From NCBI RefSeq assembly GCF_019969845.1, contig NZ_JAHXYR010000005.1:372001-436000 (forward strand): a stretch of 64,000 nucleotides of DNA, given 5' to 3'. A program made the position numbers and the translations under genes. The notes beneath the pieces were generated by a model. The model had not been told where the DNA came from. It made no database searches and saw only the letters and a program-made list of their open reading frames with translations. Shown piece after piece: positions 44,427 to 52,887 of the stretch. Every line of letters begins with the position of its first letter. The first letter of the stretch is position 1. This stretch comes from Sphingobacterium sp. GVS05A. Lineage in GTDB: Bacteria > Bacteroidota > Bacteroidia > Sphingobacteriales > Sphingobacteriaceae.

Positions 44427-44663
44427 TCGCGGCAGATTCATGATCATATTTTTATCGACGAGATCTGGCCTTGGGAATCTAAAATTGTCCTTAATCTCTC
44501 CATAACAGCTATTTTGATTGCTCGCAAATAAAAAGTGGCCATTGGCACAGATCTATTGCAAACAAATTCGCATGACTACTGAAAAGTGTTTCATGTTGCA
44601 AGTTATGGATAGGGAAAGTAAATTGTCGTGTTGTTGAGTAAAAATATAGCCGATATAAAATGG

Positions 44664-44701
44664 AAAAAGGGCAAACCGATTTATTTTGATTTGCCCTTTT
44701 T
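44664..44701. terminator. Terminator after tRNA-His
   Basis: AAAAAGGGCAAA pairs with TTTGCCCTTTTT (12 bp, perfect). It lies directly 3' of tRNA-His (minus strand) and is symmetrical enough to work both ways. Confidence 0.85.
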
Positions 44702-44702
44702 G

Positions 44703-44777
44703 GGTAAGTAATCGGGCTCGAACCGACGACCCCTAGAACCACAATCTAGTGCTCTAACCAACTGAGCTATACCTACC
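44703..44777 (-). tRNA. tRNA-His (anticodon GTG)
   Basis: Cloverleaf read on the minus strand: acceptor GTAGGTA pairs with TACTTAC (one G-U), with the tRNA-His-specific extra G(-1) opposite C73; D-arm GCTCAGTTGGTTAGAGC; anticodon stem CTAGA/TCTAG with loop TTGTGGT, hence anticodon GTG; T-arm with GGTTCGAGCC. CCA is not fully encoded. The promoter is at 44793-44824. Confidence 0.95.
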
Positions 44778-44792
44778 GTGATTTTGATGATA

Positions 44793-44824
44793 CAAAAGTA
44801 CGATTAAACCCTATTCCCTCCAAA
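44793..44824 (-). promoter_or_regulatory. Bacteroidota-type promoter of tRNA-His
   Basis: On the minus strand, TTTG (44824-44821) and TACTTTTG (44800-44793) are separated by 20 bp. The same -7 octamer TACTTTTG precedes the tRNA-Leu gene. Confidence 0.6.
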
Positions 44825-44981
44825 TATTTAAATGAAAAAAACAGGTATTAAAGTCAACTAGGTGAAGATTAGTTTATTAAATTTTAATAAAAAACGATTG
44901 TAATAGCCCGTAGGACGTGATTTGAGATTTTTACTTAAAATCAGGTCGATTTTTGTTAGGTAATTGAGTCAAAAAGTATAA

Positions 44982-45018
44982 AAAAAGCGATCACTCTAGT
45001 CGGGTGATCGCTTTTTTT
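44982..45018. terminator. Terminator after htpG
   Basis: GCGATCAC (44987-44994) and GTGATCGC (45004-45011) are perfect arms flanked by an A-run and seven T residues; the A-run becomes the U-tract on the minus strand. Confidence 0.88.
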
Positions 45019-45035
45019 ATACAGTTATTGTGATG

Positions 45036-46928
45036 TTAGATCATCTCAACACTTCTTTTTACAAAAGATGTTAGATCTGCACCAGATAACAGGCCTCTTG
45101 ACAAAAGTGCTAGATCAAAGGCTTGTTTCGCCAGTTTCGCACTTTCTTCATCAGAAGAAGATAATATTCTTTTGATCAACGGGTGATTGCCGTTAACCGT
45201 TACTTTGTAATTATCCGGTAATGAACCATAAAAGTTCATACCACCACCGCCAGTTTTGGCCATATCTTTCATACGACGCATAAACTCATCTATAGTAACG
45301 GATACGGGTAAGTCGCCTTCACGAAGGGCATCTACCTCAACTTTCATATCCTGACGCGAAATCGCTTTTTCGAAAACTTCCAAAGCTTTTTTGGATTCCT
45401 CTTCGGATAATGAAAGTTCGATCTTCTCATCTTTTTGAATTAGCTTGTCGATCACATCTGCGTCTACGCGTTTAAGCTGTACCTTTTCACCTCCTTTTTG
45501 TTCCAGATAGGAGGTGAAATGTGTGTCAAGTGGGCCATCAAGTACCAAAACATCATAGCCTTTGTTTAACGCTGTTTGGATAAAACCATCTTGCTGAGCA
45601 GCATCATGTGTATATAAGTAAACAATATTACCATCTTTATCGACTTGAATATCTTTTACCTTTTCATAGTATTCCTTGATTGTAAAACTCGCGTTGCTCG
45701 TATTTTTTACTAGGCAGAAATCACTCGCTTTTTCTGCAAATTTTTCATCGCTTAGCATACCATATTTGATAAACAAGCCAATGTCTGTCCATTTTTCTTC
45801 AAAACCTTTGCGGTCAGTTTTGAATATTTCATTTAATTTATCCGCAACTTTTTTGGTAATATAGCTGTTGATCTTCTTGACATTGCTATCTGCCTGTAAG
45901 AAAGATCGGGAGACATTCAATGGAATATCCGGAGAATCAATTACCCCATGAAGTAACATTAGGAATTCCGGTACAATATCCTTTACTTCATCGGTAATGA
46001 ATACCTGTCTAGAGTAAAGCTTGATTTTGTTGCGTTGGATTTCCAGCTCGTTTTTCACTTTAGGGAAGTAAAGAATACCAGTCAAGTTAAATGGATAATC
46101 TACGTTAAGGTGGATCCAAAACAATGGCTCATCCATCGAATATGGATATAATTCGCGATAGAAAGCTAAATAATCCTCGTCTTTTAACTCTGAAGGGGAC
46201 TTTGTCCAGGCTGGATTTGTATTGTTGATGATATTGTCAACTTCTACAGATTTATATTTTGGTTTACCTTCCTCATCTTCTCCATCTAGCTCAGAGCTTG
46301 TCTTCGTGCCAAAACGAATTGGGATAGGAAGGAACTTTGCATATTTGTCCAAGATGTCCTGCAGACGAGCTTGACTCAAAAACTCTGTGGACTCGTCATT
46401 GATATGCAAAATGATGTCTGTACCACGTGTTGTTCTAGTCCCTGTTGAAATTTCGTAAGAAGTACTACCGTCACATGTCCAATGCGCTGGTTCGGCTCCA
46501 TCTTGGTAGGATAATGATTGAATTTCTACGGTGTCAGCCACCATAAATGCAGAATAGAATCCTAACCCAAAGCGACCAATAATCTCATTTGCATCGTTAG
46601 CTTCCTTGAATTTCTCCATGAATTCTGTTGCTCCCGAAAATGCGATTTGATTAATATATTTTTTGATTTCTTCGGCAGTCATACCAATACCATTGTCTGA
46701 AATCGTAATGGTTTTGGCCGCCTCATCAAACTTCACATCTACGATTAACTCACCTGTTTCGCCATTGTATTGCCCCAAAGATGCCAAACGTTTAATCTTT
46801 TGGGAAGCATCAACTGCATTAGATACCAGTTCGCGCAAGAAAATCTCATTATCTGAGTATAAGAATTTTTTGATTACGGGAAATATGTTCTCCGTGTGGA
46901 TTGAAATACTACCTTTTTCTGGATTCAT
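45036..46928 (-). CDS. htpG: Molecular chaperone HtpG (Hsp90)
   Basis: ATP-dependent cytoplasmic Hsp90. From Met 46928 (MNPEKGSISIHTENIF) it has 630 residues, the normal length for Bacteroidota; the longer frame upstream to 47045 is not conserved-looking. N-terminal GHKL ATPase motifs: ELVSNAVDASQK, ITISDNGIGMT, GRFGLGFYSAF and the TTRGTDIILHI segment; the middle domain has NVSRSFLQAD with the ATPase-activating Arg, and a C-terminal dimerisation region follows. Monocistronic, with a strong terminator. Confidence 0.96.
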   Translation of the reverse strand: MNPEKGSISIHTENIFPVIKKFLYSDNEIFLRELVSNAVDASQKIKRLASLGQYNGETGELIVDVKFDEAAKTITISDNGIGMTAEEIKKYINQIAFSGATEFMEKFKEANDANEIIGRFGLGFYSAFMVADTVEIQSLSYQDGAEPAHWTCDGSTSYEISTGTRTTRGTDIILHINDESTEFLSQARLQDILDKYAKFLPIPIRFGTKTSSELDGEDEEGKPKYKSVEVDNIINNTNPAWTKSPSELKDEDYLAFYRELYPYSMDEPLFWIHLNVDYPFNLTGILYFPKVKNELEIQRNKIKLYSRQVFITDEVKDIVPEFLMLLHGVIDSPDIPLNVSRSFLQADSNVKKINSYITKKVADKLNEIFKTDRKGFEEKWTDIGLFIKYGMLSDEKFAEKASDFCLVKNTSNASFTIKEYYEKVKDIQVDKDGNIVYLYTHDAAQQDGFIQTALNKGYDVLVLDGPLDTHFTSYLEQKGGEKVQLKRVDADVIDKLIQKDEKIELSLSEEESKKALEVFEKAISRQDMKVEVDALREGDLPVSVTIDEFMRRMKDMAKTGGGGMNFYGSLPDNYKVTVNGNHPLIKRILSSSDEESAKLAKQAFDLALLSRGLLSGADLTSFVKRSVEMI

Positions 46929-47183
46929 AATTTGTATGTTGCTATTTAATTTTATGATTTTGGTGATTAATGTACAATCTGTGTTCCAAATAGCGATTGT
47001 AGGACAGGATGGCAGAAATTCATTCATTTTGTCATAAGCGTTCAATATAACCTAGTAATCGTATTTGAACCTATGTCAGGGTAGCTTAGACAGAAAAAAC
47101 TATACAGGCCCACTATGGAGGCAAGTGAATGTTGGAATCGGGCGATCAACAATCCAGTAGAAGATTTAGATCTACAAATAATC

Positions 47184-47756
47184 TTAATTTAATTCGGGGC
47201 TCTGTGGGAAATTGGCGACATGGGCATATTTTGGACCTAACCCAATTATGGCATCCTTCCAGAGCAACTCACCATTACCTTCAAAAATAATCTGATGATG
47301 GTATTTGTTTTGAACAGCCCAGCTGTTTTCGTTTATTTCCTTATCCAATTGTCCACTTGACCAACCTGAATAGCCGATGAAAAACTTAATTTCATCAGAT
47401 TTAATCTGGTCCTGTTGAATCGCGTCAATAAGTTTTTCTTCATCACCGCCAAAATAGAGGTTTGGAGCAACCTCTTCACCACTTAGTAGAAGATCAAACC
47501 GACTATGTACAAAAAATAGACTCTCCTGTGCCACAGGTCCGCCTATATAGATCGGGAAATGACATTGCGCTATTGATTCCAATAATTGACCAATATGGAC
47601 ATTCGTTTTATTATTCAATACAAAGCCTAAGCTACCTTCTTGGTTATGATCACATAATAGGATAACAGACCTTAGGAATCGAGGGTCTAACATGAATGGC
47701 TCTGAAATCAGCAAGCTTCCTTTTTGTGGGTCTAATTCATTAAACATAGGACGCAA
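47184..47756 (-). CDS. YqgE/AlgH family protein
   Basis: 190-aa cytoplasmic protein of the YqgE/AlgH (DUF179) family. Conserved pieces: KGSLLISEPFMLDPRFLRSV, ILLCDHNQEGSLGFVLNNKT, YIGGPVAQESLFFVHS, FFIGYSGWSSGQLDKEINEN. Its role is unclear; AlgH was once proposed as a transcriptional factor. Divergent from pdxH with about 145 bp between, a layout often kept in Bacteroidota. Confidence 0.93.
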   Translation of the reverse strand: MRPMFNELDPQKGSLLISEPFMLDPRFLRSVILLCDHNQEGSLGFVLNNKTNVHIGQLLESIAQCHFPIYIGGPVAQESLFFVHSRFDLLLSGEEVAPNLYFGGDEEKLIDAIQQDQIKSDEIKFFIGYSGWSSGQLDKEINENSWAVQNKYHHQIIFEGNGELLWKDAIIGLGPKYAHVANFPQSPELN

Positions 47757-47901
47757 AATTAAGTATATATCGAAATTAATCCTTTTTTGCTTAAGTCATG
47801 CGAGATTTGTGCCAAAAAAACGTTTTTAGCAATTTCTACTAAGTTTATAGAGAAAAAGCAATGATTTTAGTAAGTTTGTAGGAATATAAAAATAGGTTTC
47901 T

Positions 47902-48555
47902 ATGTCCATTCAACATAAAGATATTGCAGCGATCAGACAAGATTACGTATTGGGTAACCTATCTGAATCTGATGTGGATCATGATCCCATCCATCAGTTT
48001 AAAAAATGGTTTGATGAGGCTATTCATAGTGAGGTGATTGAGCCCAATGCGATGGTGTTGTCCACTGTTTCGCTACAGCATTTGCCATCCTCAAGGATTG
48101 TTCTATTAAAAGATATTTCAGAAGGAGGGTTGGTATTCTTTACAAATTATGAGAGCCGAAAAGGGGAAGACATGAAAGACAATCCGCATGCTGCGCTTTT
48201 ATTTTTCTGGCCTGAGCTACAACGGCAAATCCGTATTGAGGGTATCATTGAGCCAGTTAATGAATCAGATTCGGATGAATATTTTCAATCGCGTCCTAAG
48301 GGTAGTCGCATAGGTGCCCTGGCATCACCCCAAAGCCGCGAAATTCCAAACCGAAATTTTTTGGAGAGTAGAGTAGAAGAGCTTTTGGATCAATATACGG
48401 GTGATGAGATCATACCTCGACCGGCACATTGGGGTGGTTATATCCTAAAACCGATCTATTTTGAATTTTGGCAGGGACGTGCTAGTCGTCTTCATGATCG
48501 GATTGTTTATAAAAAGGTTTCGGATTCTTGGAAAATCACGCGTCTAGCTCCATAA
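47902..48555 (+). CDS. pdxH: Pyridoxamine 5'-phosphate oxidase
   Basis: FMN enzyme that oxidises pyridoxamine or pyridoxine 5'-phosphate to pyridoxal 5'-phosphate. Start IAAIRQDYVLGNLSESDV; FMN site SSRIVLLKDIS and FFTNYESRKGEDM; core PHAALLFFWPELQRQIRIEG; tail WGGYILKPIYFEFWQGRASR with RLHDR, the family end. 217 aa, normal. The first gene of a tight cluster: nuoC begins 1 bp after its stop. A decayed relative lies at 60302. Confidence 0.95.
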   Translation: MSIQHKDIAAIRQDYVLGNLSESDVDHDPIHQFKKWFDEAIHSEVIEPNAMVLSTVSLQHLPSSRIVLLKDISEGGLVFFTNYESRKGEDMKDNPHAALLFFWPELQRQIRIEGIIEPVNESDSDEYFQSRPKGSRIGALASPQSREIPNRNFLESRVEELLDQYTGDEIIPRPAHWGGYILKPIYFEFWQGRASRLHDRIVYKKVSDSWKITRLAP

Positions 48556-48556
48556 T

Positions 48557-49045
48557 ATGACATTTGAAGAAATTAAATTAAAACTAGTTTCCAGATTTGG
48601 AGATTCAGTAATCCTGAAAGAGGAGGTGACTGGCTTACAAGCAGCTTTGTTTGTCCATGTTGAAGATCTAGTTCCTGTTTGCTCTTTTCTTAGGGATACC
48701 GAAGGTCTATATTTTGATTTTTTGAGCAATATAACTGCTGTAGATTACGAAGATCACTTTACGATCGTCTATCATCTGAGTTCTTTGCCTTATCAACATA
48801 CAGTTGTATTGAAAGTGGAACTGGAGGGCAATCGCTCGTTGGATGAGCTGCCAGAAATCCCGTCTGTTACTTCCATTTGGCGTACAGCAGATTGGCATGA
48901 AAGGGAAGCTTTTGATCTGATGGGAATTTATTTTTCAGGACATCCCGATCTAAGAAGAATTCTCCTGCCGGATGATTGGGAGGGTTATCCGTTACGAAAG
49001 GATTATCAGGAGGCCGAAAAATATCATGGCATTAACATTAATTGA
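48557..49045 (+). CDS. nuoC: NADH-quinone oxidoreductase subunit C
   Basis: Peripheral-arm subunit of complex I (30-kDa type). The C-terminal signature is present: [43 protein letters not shown]. 162 aa, typical for a separate NuoC rather than a NuoCD fusion. It starts 1 bp after pdxH and ends 5 bp before the likely nuoD start, so the three are cotranscribed. nuoA and nuoB are not present upstream, which is unusual. Confidence 0.94.
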   Translation: MTFEEIKLKLVSRFGDSVILKEEVTGLQAALFVHVEDLVPVCSFLRDTEGLYFDFLSNITAVDYEDHFTIVYHLSSLPYQHTVVLKVELEGNRSLDELPEIPSVTSIWRTADWHEREAFDLMGIYFSGHPDLRRILLPDDWEGYPLRKDYQEAEKYHGININ

Positions 49046-49050
49046 TCTGT

Positions 49051-50247
49051 ATGGCGAATCCAAAATATAAAGAAGCGTTAGATCGTTATGAAAGGCATCT
49101 CACGGAAATTTCCACGCAAGAGATGGTTTTGAATATGGGTCCGCAACACCCTTCAACACATGGTGTATTGCGTTTGAAGTTGATCACGGATGGGGAAATC
49201 GTTAAGGAAGTCGTTCCGCATTTGGGTTATCTGCACCGATGTTTTGATAAACATGCGGAATCTTTAAACTATGGGAAGACAATTCCATTTACCGATCGTC
49301 TAGATTACTTGGCATCGATGAACAATAGCCATGCATTTGTGATGGGGGTGGAACGTATGTTGGGGTTGGATAGTAAAATTCCTAAAAGAATAGAATATAT
49401 TCGGGTATTGGTCTGCGAACTCAATCGCATTGCATCACATCTAATTGCTATTGGTACCTACGGCATTGATATTGGTGCTACCACTCCTTTTCTATGGTGT
49501 TTTAGAGATCGTGAACATATTATGAATATGTTGGAATGGGCATCCGGTTCGCGTATGTTATATAATTACATCTGGGTCGGTGGTCTTTTCTATGATTTGC
49601 CTGTTGGTTTTGAAGTGCGTTGCGCAGAATTCATCAACTATTTTAAACCGAAATTGATTGAATTGGATGAGATATTAACCCAGAATCAGATATTTATATC
49701 TAGGACAGCGAATATAGGTATCCTACCAGCGGATGTCGCAATCAATTATGGTGTTTCGGGTCCTATGTTGCGCGCATCAGGTATTAAATGGGATTTGAGG
49801 CGGATTGATGGATACTCTGTCTATCCTGAAATAGATTTTGAGATTCCAGTAGGAAAAGGAGCTATGGGGAGCATTGGAGATTGCTGGGATCGCTATAAGG
49901 TTAGGGTAGATGAGGTGCATGAATCTGTTCGTATCGTTGAACAATGCCTTGAGCGGCTGCAGAAAGATTTTAAGCGTACAGCTGATTTTGATCCACGTGC
50001 ACTCGTGCCCAAAAAAGTGAATTTGAAAGCGCAAGATTACTATGTGCGTGCGGAAAATCCAAAAGGAGAGCTCGGTTTTTATTTTGTGACGAAAGAGAAA
50101 TCCGATATTCCATTGCGGGTAAAATCAAGAGGGCCAAGTTTCAATAACCTTTCTGTTATTTCCGAATTGGGAAAAGGGGTGTTGATTGCGGATCTCATTG
50201 CTATACTTGGGTCAATTGACATTGTTTTGGGTGAAGTAGATCGATAA
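49051..50247 (+). CDS. nuoD: NADH-quinone oxidoreductase subunit D
   Basis: 49-kDa-type subunit forming the quinone pocket of complex I. ATG 49051 ([10 protein letters not shown]) is used. Family motifs: [60 protein letters not shown], ending [20 protein letters not shown] and VLGEVDR. 398 aa. A terminator follows 150 bp later and an unrelated glycosyltransferase comes next, so complex I genes E-N must lie elsewhere. Confidence 0.96.
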   Translation: MANPKYKEALDRYERHLTEISTQEMVLNMGPQHPSTHGVLRLKLITDGEIVKEVVPHLGYLHRCFDKHAESLNYGKTIPFTDRLDYLASMNNSHAFVMGVERMLGLDSKIPKRIEYIRVLVCELNRIASHLIAIGTYGIDIGATTPFLWCFRDREHIMNMLEWASGSRMLYNYIWVGGLFYDLPVGFEVRCAEFINYFKPKLIELDEILTQNQIFISRTANIGILPADVAINYGVSGPMLRASGIKWDLRRIDGYSVYPEIDFEIPVGKGAMGSIGDCWDRYKVRVDEVHESVRIVEQCLERLQKDFKRTADFDPRALVPKKVNLKAQDYYVRAENPKGELGFYFVTKEKSDIPLRVKSRGPSFNNLSVISELGKGVLIADLIAILGSIDIVLGEVDR

Positions 50248-50397
50248 ATTGCAGTATTCTGCATATTGTGAAGGTGTTTTGATAAAAAATGGGATATTGT
50301 ATTGAAAATGTTGCATGAAAACGCATAAAAATTTGCATATGTAAGCAATATTCATCATATTTGCAGTCTCATAATTTAAGTTTATAATTGGTTAATG

Positions 50398-50436
50398 AAA
50401 GCTCGTTACTCCCATAGTAGCGGGCTTTTCTTTTTT
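50398..50436 (+). terminator. Terminator after nuoD
   Basis: AAAGCTCGTTAC pairs with GTAGCGGGCTTT (12 bp, two G-U pairs) and is followed by a long T-run. Confidence 0.8.
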
Positions 50437-50538
50437 TAGTTATTATGCAAAATATCCCATTTATGAAGATTTCATCGAAATTCCTAGTATAGAATTTGGC
50501 TTAAATTATTACCTTTACGGGTCTTAAATAAAAGAAAA

Positions 50539-51276
50539 GTGGCGGAGAGTTTAGTAATTATTCCAACATATAATGAGAAGGAAAATATTGAAAAGATTAT
50601 TCGTAAAGTTTTTTCCTTATCACATGCATTTGATATCCTAATTGTGGATGACGGGTCGCCTGATGGCACAGCAGATATCGTAAAAAATTTACAATTGAAT
50701 GAGTTCGCTGACCGCTTATTTATAGAAGAACGGAAAGGGAAGCTGGGCTTGGGGACCGCTTATATTCATGGGTTTAAATGGGGGCTTGCCAGAGAACATT
50801 ATCAATATATCTTTGAAATGGATGCTGATTTTAGTCACAATCCGGAGGATTTGGTCCGTTTGAGACAAGCCTGTGTGGATGGTGCTGATATGAGTATTGG
50901 TTCTCGGTATATTAAAGGCGTAAATGTTGTCAACTGGCCGATGAGCCGGGTCTTGATGTCGTATTTTGCGTCTGTATATGTCCGTTTTATAACTGGAATT
51001 AAAATTCAGGATGCTACGGCTGGTTTTGTCTGTTTTACACGGGAGGTGTTGAAGACTATTCCTTTGGACAAGATTAAATTTGTTGGCTATGCTTTCCAAA
51101 TTGAGATGAAATTTACGGCCATACAATATGGTTTTAATGTTGTGGAGGTACCTATCATATTTACGGATAGAACCGAAGGCACATCTAAAATGAGTACGAG
51201 TATCTTTAAGGAGGCTTTTTTTGGTGTAATCCAGTTGAAACTGGGGAGTATCGGAAAAAGCTATAAGAGAAATTAA
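50539..51276 (+). CDS. Family 2 glycosyltransferase, polyprenol monophosphomannose synthase type
   Basis: 245-aa GT-A enzyme likely making polyprenyl-phosphate mannose or a related sugar. Starts with GTG (MAESLVIIPTYNEKENIEKI), as the fold begins immediately and no ATG is available upstream. DDGSPDGT, EMDADFSHNPEDL (DxD-like), RYIKGVNVVNWPMSR and FTDRTEGTSKMS are the DPM1-like signature. No C-terminal membrane domain, so a soluble type. ruvB follows after 12 bp. Confidence 0.88.
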   Translation: MAESLVIIPTYNEKENIEKIIRKVFSLSHAFDILIVDDGSPDGTADIVKNLQLNEFADRLFIEERKGKLGLGTAYIHGFKWGLAREHYQYIFEMDADFSHNPEDLVRLRQACVDGADMSIGSRYIKGVNVVNWPMSRVLMSYFASVYVRFITGIKIQDATAGFVCFTREVLKTIPLDKIKFVGYAFQIEMKFTAIQYGFNVVEVPIIFTDRTEGTSKMSTSIFKEAFFGVIQLKLGSIGKSYKRN

Positions 51277-51288
51277 TAATATTGGTCA

Positions 51289-52311
51289 ATGAACGAAAAT
51301 TTAGATCCAAACCCGGAACGTTTGAACAATACAGATCGTGACATCGAACGGGCGTTGCGACCTCAAGCATTTGAAGATTTTACAGGGCAGGCAAAAATAT
51401 TGGAGAATCTAAATATTTTTGTGAAAGCTGCACGATTGAGAGGAGAAGCTTTGGATCATGTCTTATTACATGGCCCTCCAGGACTAGGTAAAACGACACT
51501 TTCGCATATTATTGCCAACGAAATGGGAGTAGGTATAAAAATTACCTCAGGCCCAGTCTTGGACAAACCAGGGGATCTTGCTGGATTATTAACAAACTTG
51601 GAGGAGGGTGACGTGCTGTTTATTGACGAAATCCATCGTTTAAGCCCTTTGGTGGAAGAGTACCTCTATTCGGCCATGGAAGATTTTAAGATCGATATTA
51701 TGCTGGAAACAGGCCCTAACGCCCGTTCTGTGCAGATCTCATTAAATCCTTTTACGCTGATTGGTGCGACGACACGATCAGGTTTGTTAACGGCTCCGCT
51801 GCGTGCACGTTTTGGGATCAATTCACGGCTTCAATATTATGATGCAAAACTATTGACAACGATCGTACTCCGTTCTGCACATATCCTGAATACACCTATT
51901 TCTGATGAGGGTGCTTACGAAATAGCACGTAGGAGTAGAGGGACCCCACGGATAGCAAATGCTTTATTGCGTCGTACGCGGGATTTTGCTCAGATAAAAG
52001 GAAATGGAAGTATCGATCAAGAAATTGCAAAATATGCGCTGCAAGCGCTGAACGTGGATGAAAATGGCTTGGACGAGATGGATAATAAAATCTTGACTAC
52101 AATCATCGACAAATTCAAAGGCGGGCCAGTAGGACTTAAGACTGTTGCTACTGCCGTAGGGGAAGACGAGGGGACAATCGAAGAGGTTTATGAACCCTTT
52201 TTGATTCAGGAAGGTTATATTATGCGTACCTCGAGGGGGCGTGAATGCACTGAAGCTGCCTATAGACACCTTGGTCGGGCGCATAATCCAAAAGGGAATA
52301 CATTGTTTTGA
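51289..52311 (+). CDS. ruvB: Holliday junction branch migration helicase RuvB
   Basis: Hexameric AAA+ motor that drives branch migration of Holliday junctions together with RuvA. 340 aa: [18 protein letters not shown], Walker [12 protein letters not shown], Walker [10 protein letters not shown], sensor [20 protein letters not shown], and the C-terminal winged helix ([16 protein letters not shown]). Second gene of a pair with the glycosyltransferase. Confidence 0.97.
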   Translation: MNENLDPNPERLNNTDRDIERALRPQAFEDFTGQAKILENLNIFVKAARLRGEALDHVLLHGPPGLGKTTLSHIIANEMGVGIKITSGPVLDKPGDLAGLLTNLEEGDVLFIDEIHRLSPLVEEYLYSAMEDFKIDIMLETGPNARSVQISLNPFTLIGATTRSGLLTAPLRARFGINSRLQYYDAKLLTTIVLRSAHILNTPISDEGAYEIARRSRGTPRIANALLRRTRDFAQIKGNGSIDQEIAKYALQALNVDENGLDEMDNKILTTIIDKFKGGPVGLKTVATAVGEDEGTIEEVYEPFLIQEGYIMRTSRGRECTEAAYRHLGRAHNPKGNTLF

Positions 52312-52339
52312 TCTCTAATGATTTAGGAGGGAACTTTTT

Positions 52340-52879
52340 TTACTCGTTTCGAAGGATTCGCTTCGTTCGGCTCAATAAAGCCGGACTAGGTTTTATTTTC
52401 TGAAAATGATCTATCTGAGCAAAAAGCTCTTCTTTTATCCAAGTATATTTCTTGCTTAGATTATTTAATATGTCTAAACAGTTGACCAAAACAGCCACAG
52501 GACATTGCTGTTCAATCATCCATTGAAAAGCCTGTTCAATAAGTTCTTCTTCGGTCTTTTCATCAAGATTATAGCGTTTATTCTTTTTTGAGGTCAAATA
52601 CATTAAAACTTTGCTATAACTCCTAAGACAGCTCCAGTTTTTTTGTTTTTTCAAATTTTCAAAAAATTGTGGTAACAATCCATCAAGCAAAGCCGTATCC
52701 TTTAATACAATGGTTTCAAATACCCAGGCAGCCCGGAAAGAAATGGTTTTATTTTTCTCTAGTGAGATGTCTAGTAGGTCCCGAAGGCTAATATCCCCAA
52801 GCACATTCAAAGAAAAATCCGTTACCTCAAATGATCTTAAGGTAACGGATAAAAACTTTATTTTTTCGATGTAGGTCAT
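52340..52879 (-). CDS. Hypothetical helical-repeat protein (179 aa)
   Basis: Unrecognised. Entirely helical (SLRDLLDISLEKNKTISFRA, AWVFETIVLKDTALLDGLLP, FFENLKKQKNWSCLRSYSKV, LNNLSKKYTWIKEELF), looking like about four HEAT/ARM-type repeats. Cytoplasmic, no signal. It starts 8 bp downstream of the S9 peptidase stop on the same strand, so it is cotranscribed; a similar small HEAT-like protein is often near peptidases in Bacteroidota only by chance, so no function is inferred. Convergent with ruvB. Confidence 0.7.
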   Translation of the reverse strand: MTYIEKIKFLSVTLRSFEVTDFSLNVLGDISLRDLLDISLEKNKTISFRAAWVFETIVLKDTALLDGLLPQFFENLKKQKNWSCLRSYSKVLMYLTSKKNKRYNLDEKTEEELIEQAFQWMIEQQCPVAVLVNCLDILNNLSKKYTWIKEELFAQIDHFQKIKPSPALLSRTKRILRNE

Positions 52880-52887
52880 AAAACCTA

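Noticed and set aside
50330..50436. Separate small RNA between nuoD and the glycosyltransferase
   Set aside because: A promoter-like sequence is present but imperfect; the hairpin is adequately explained as the nuoD terminator.
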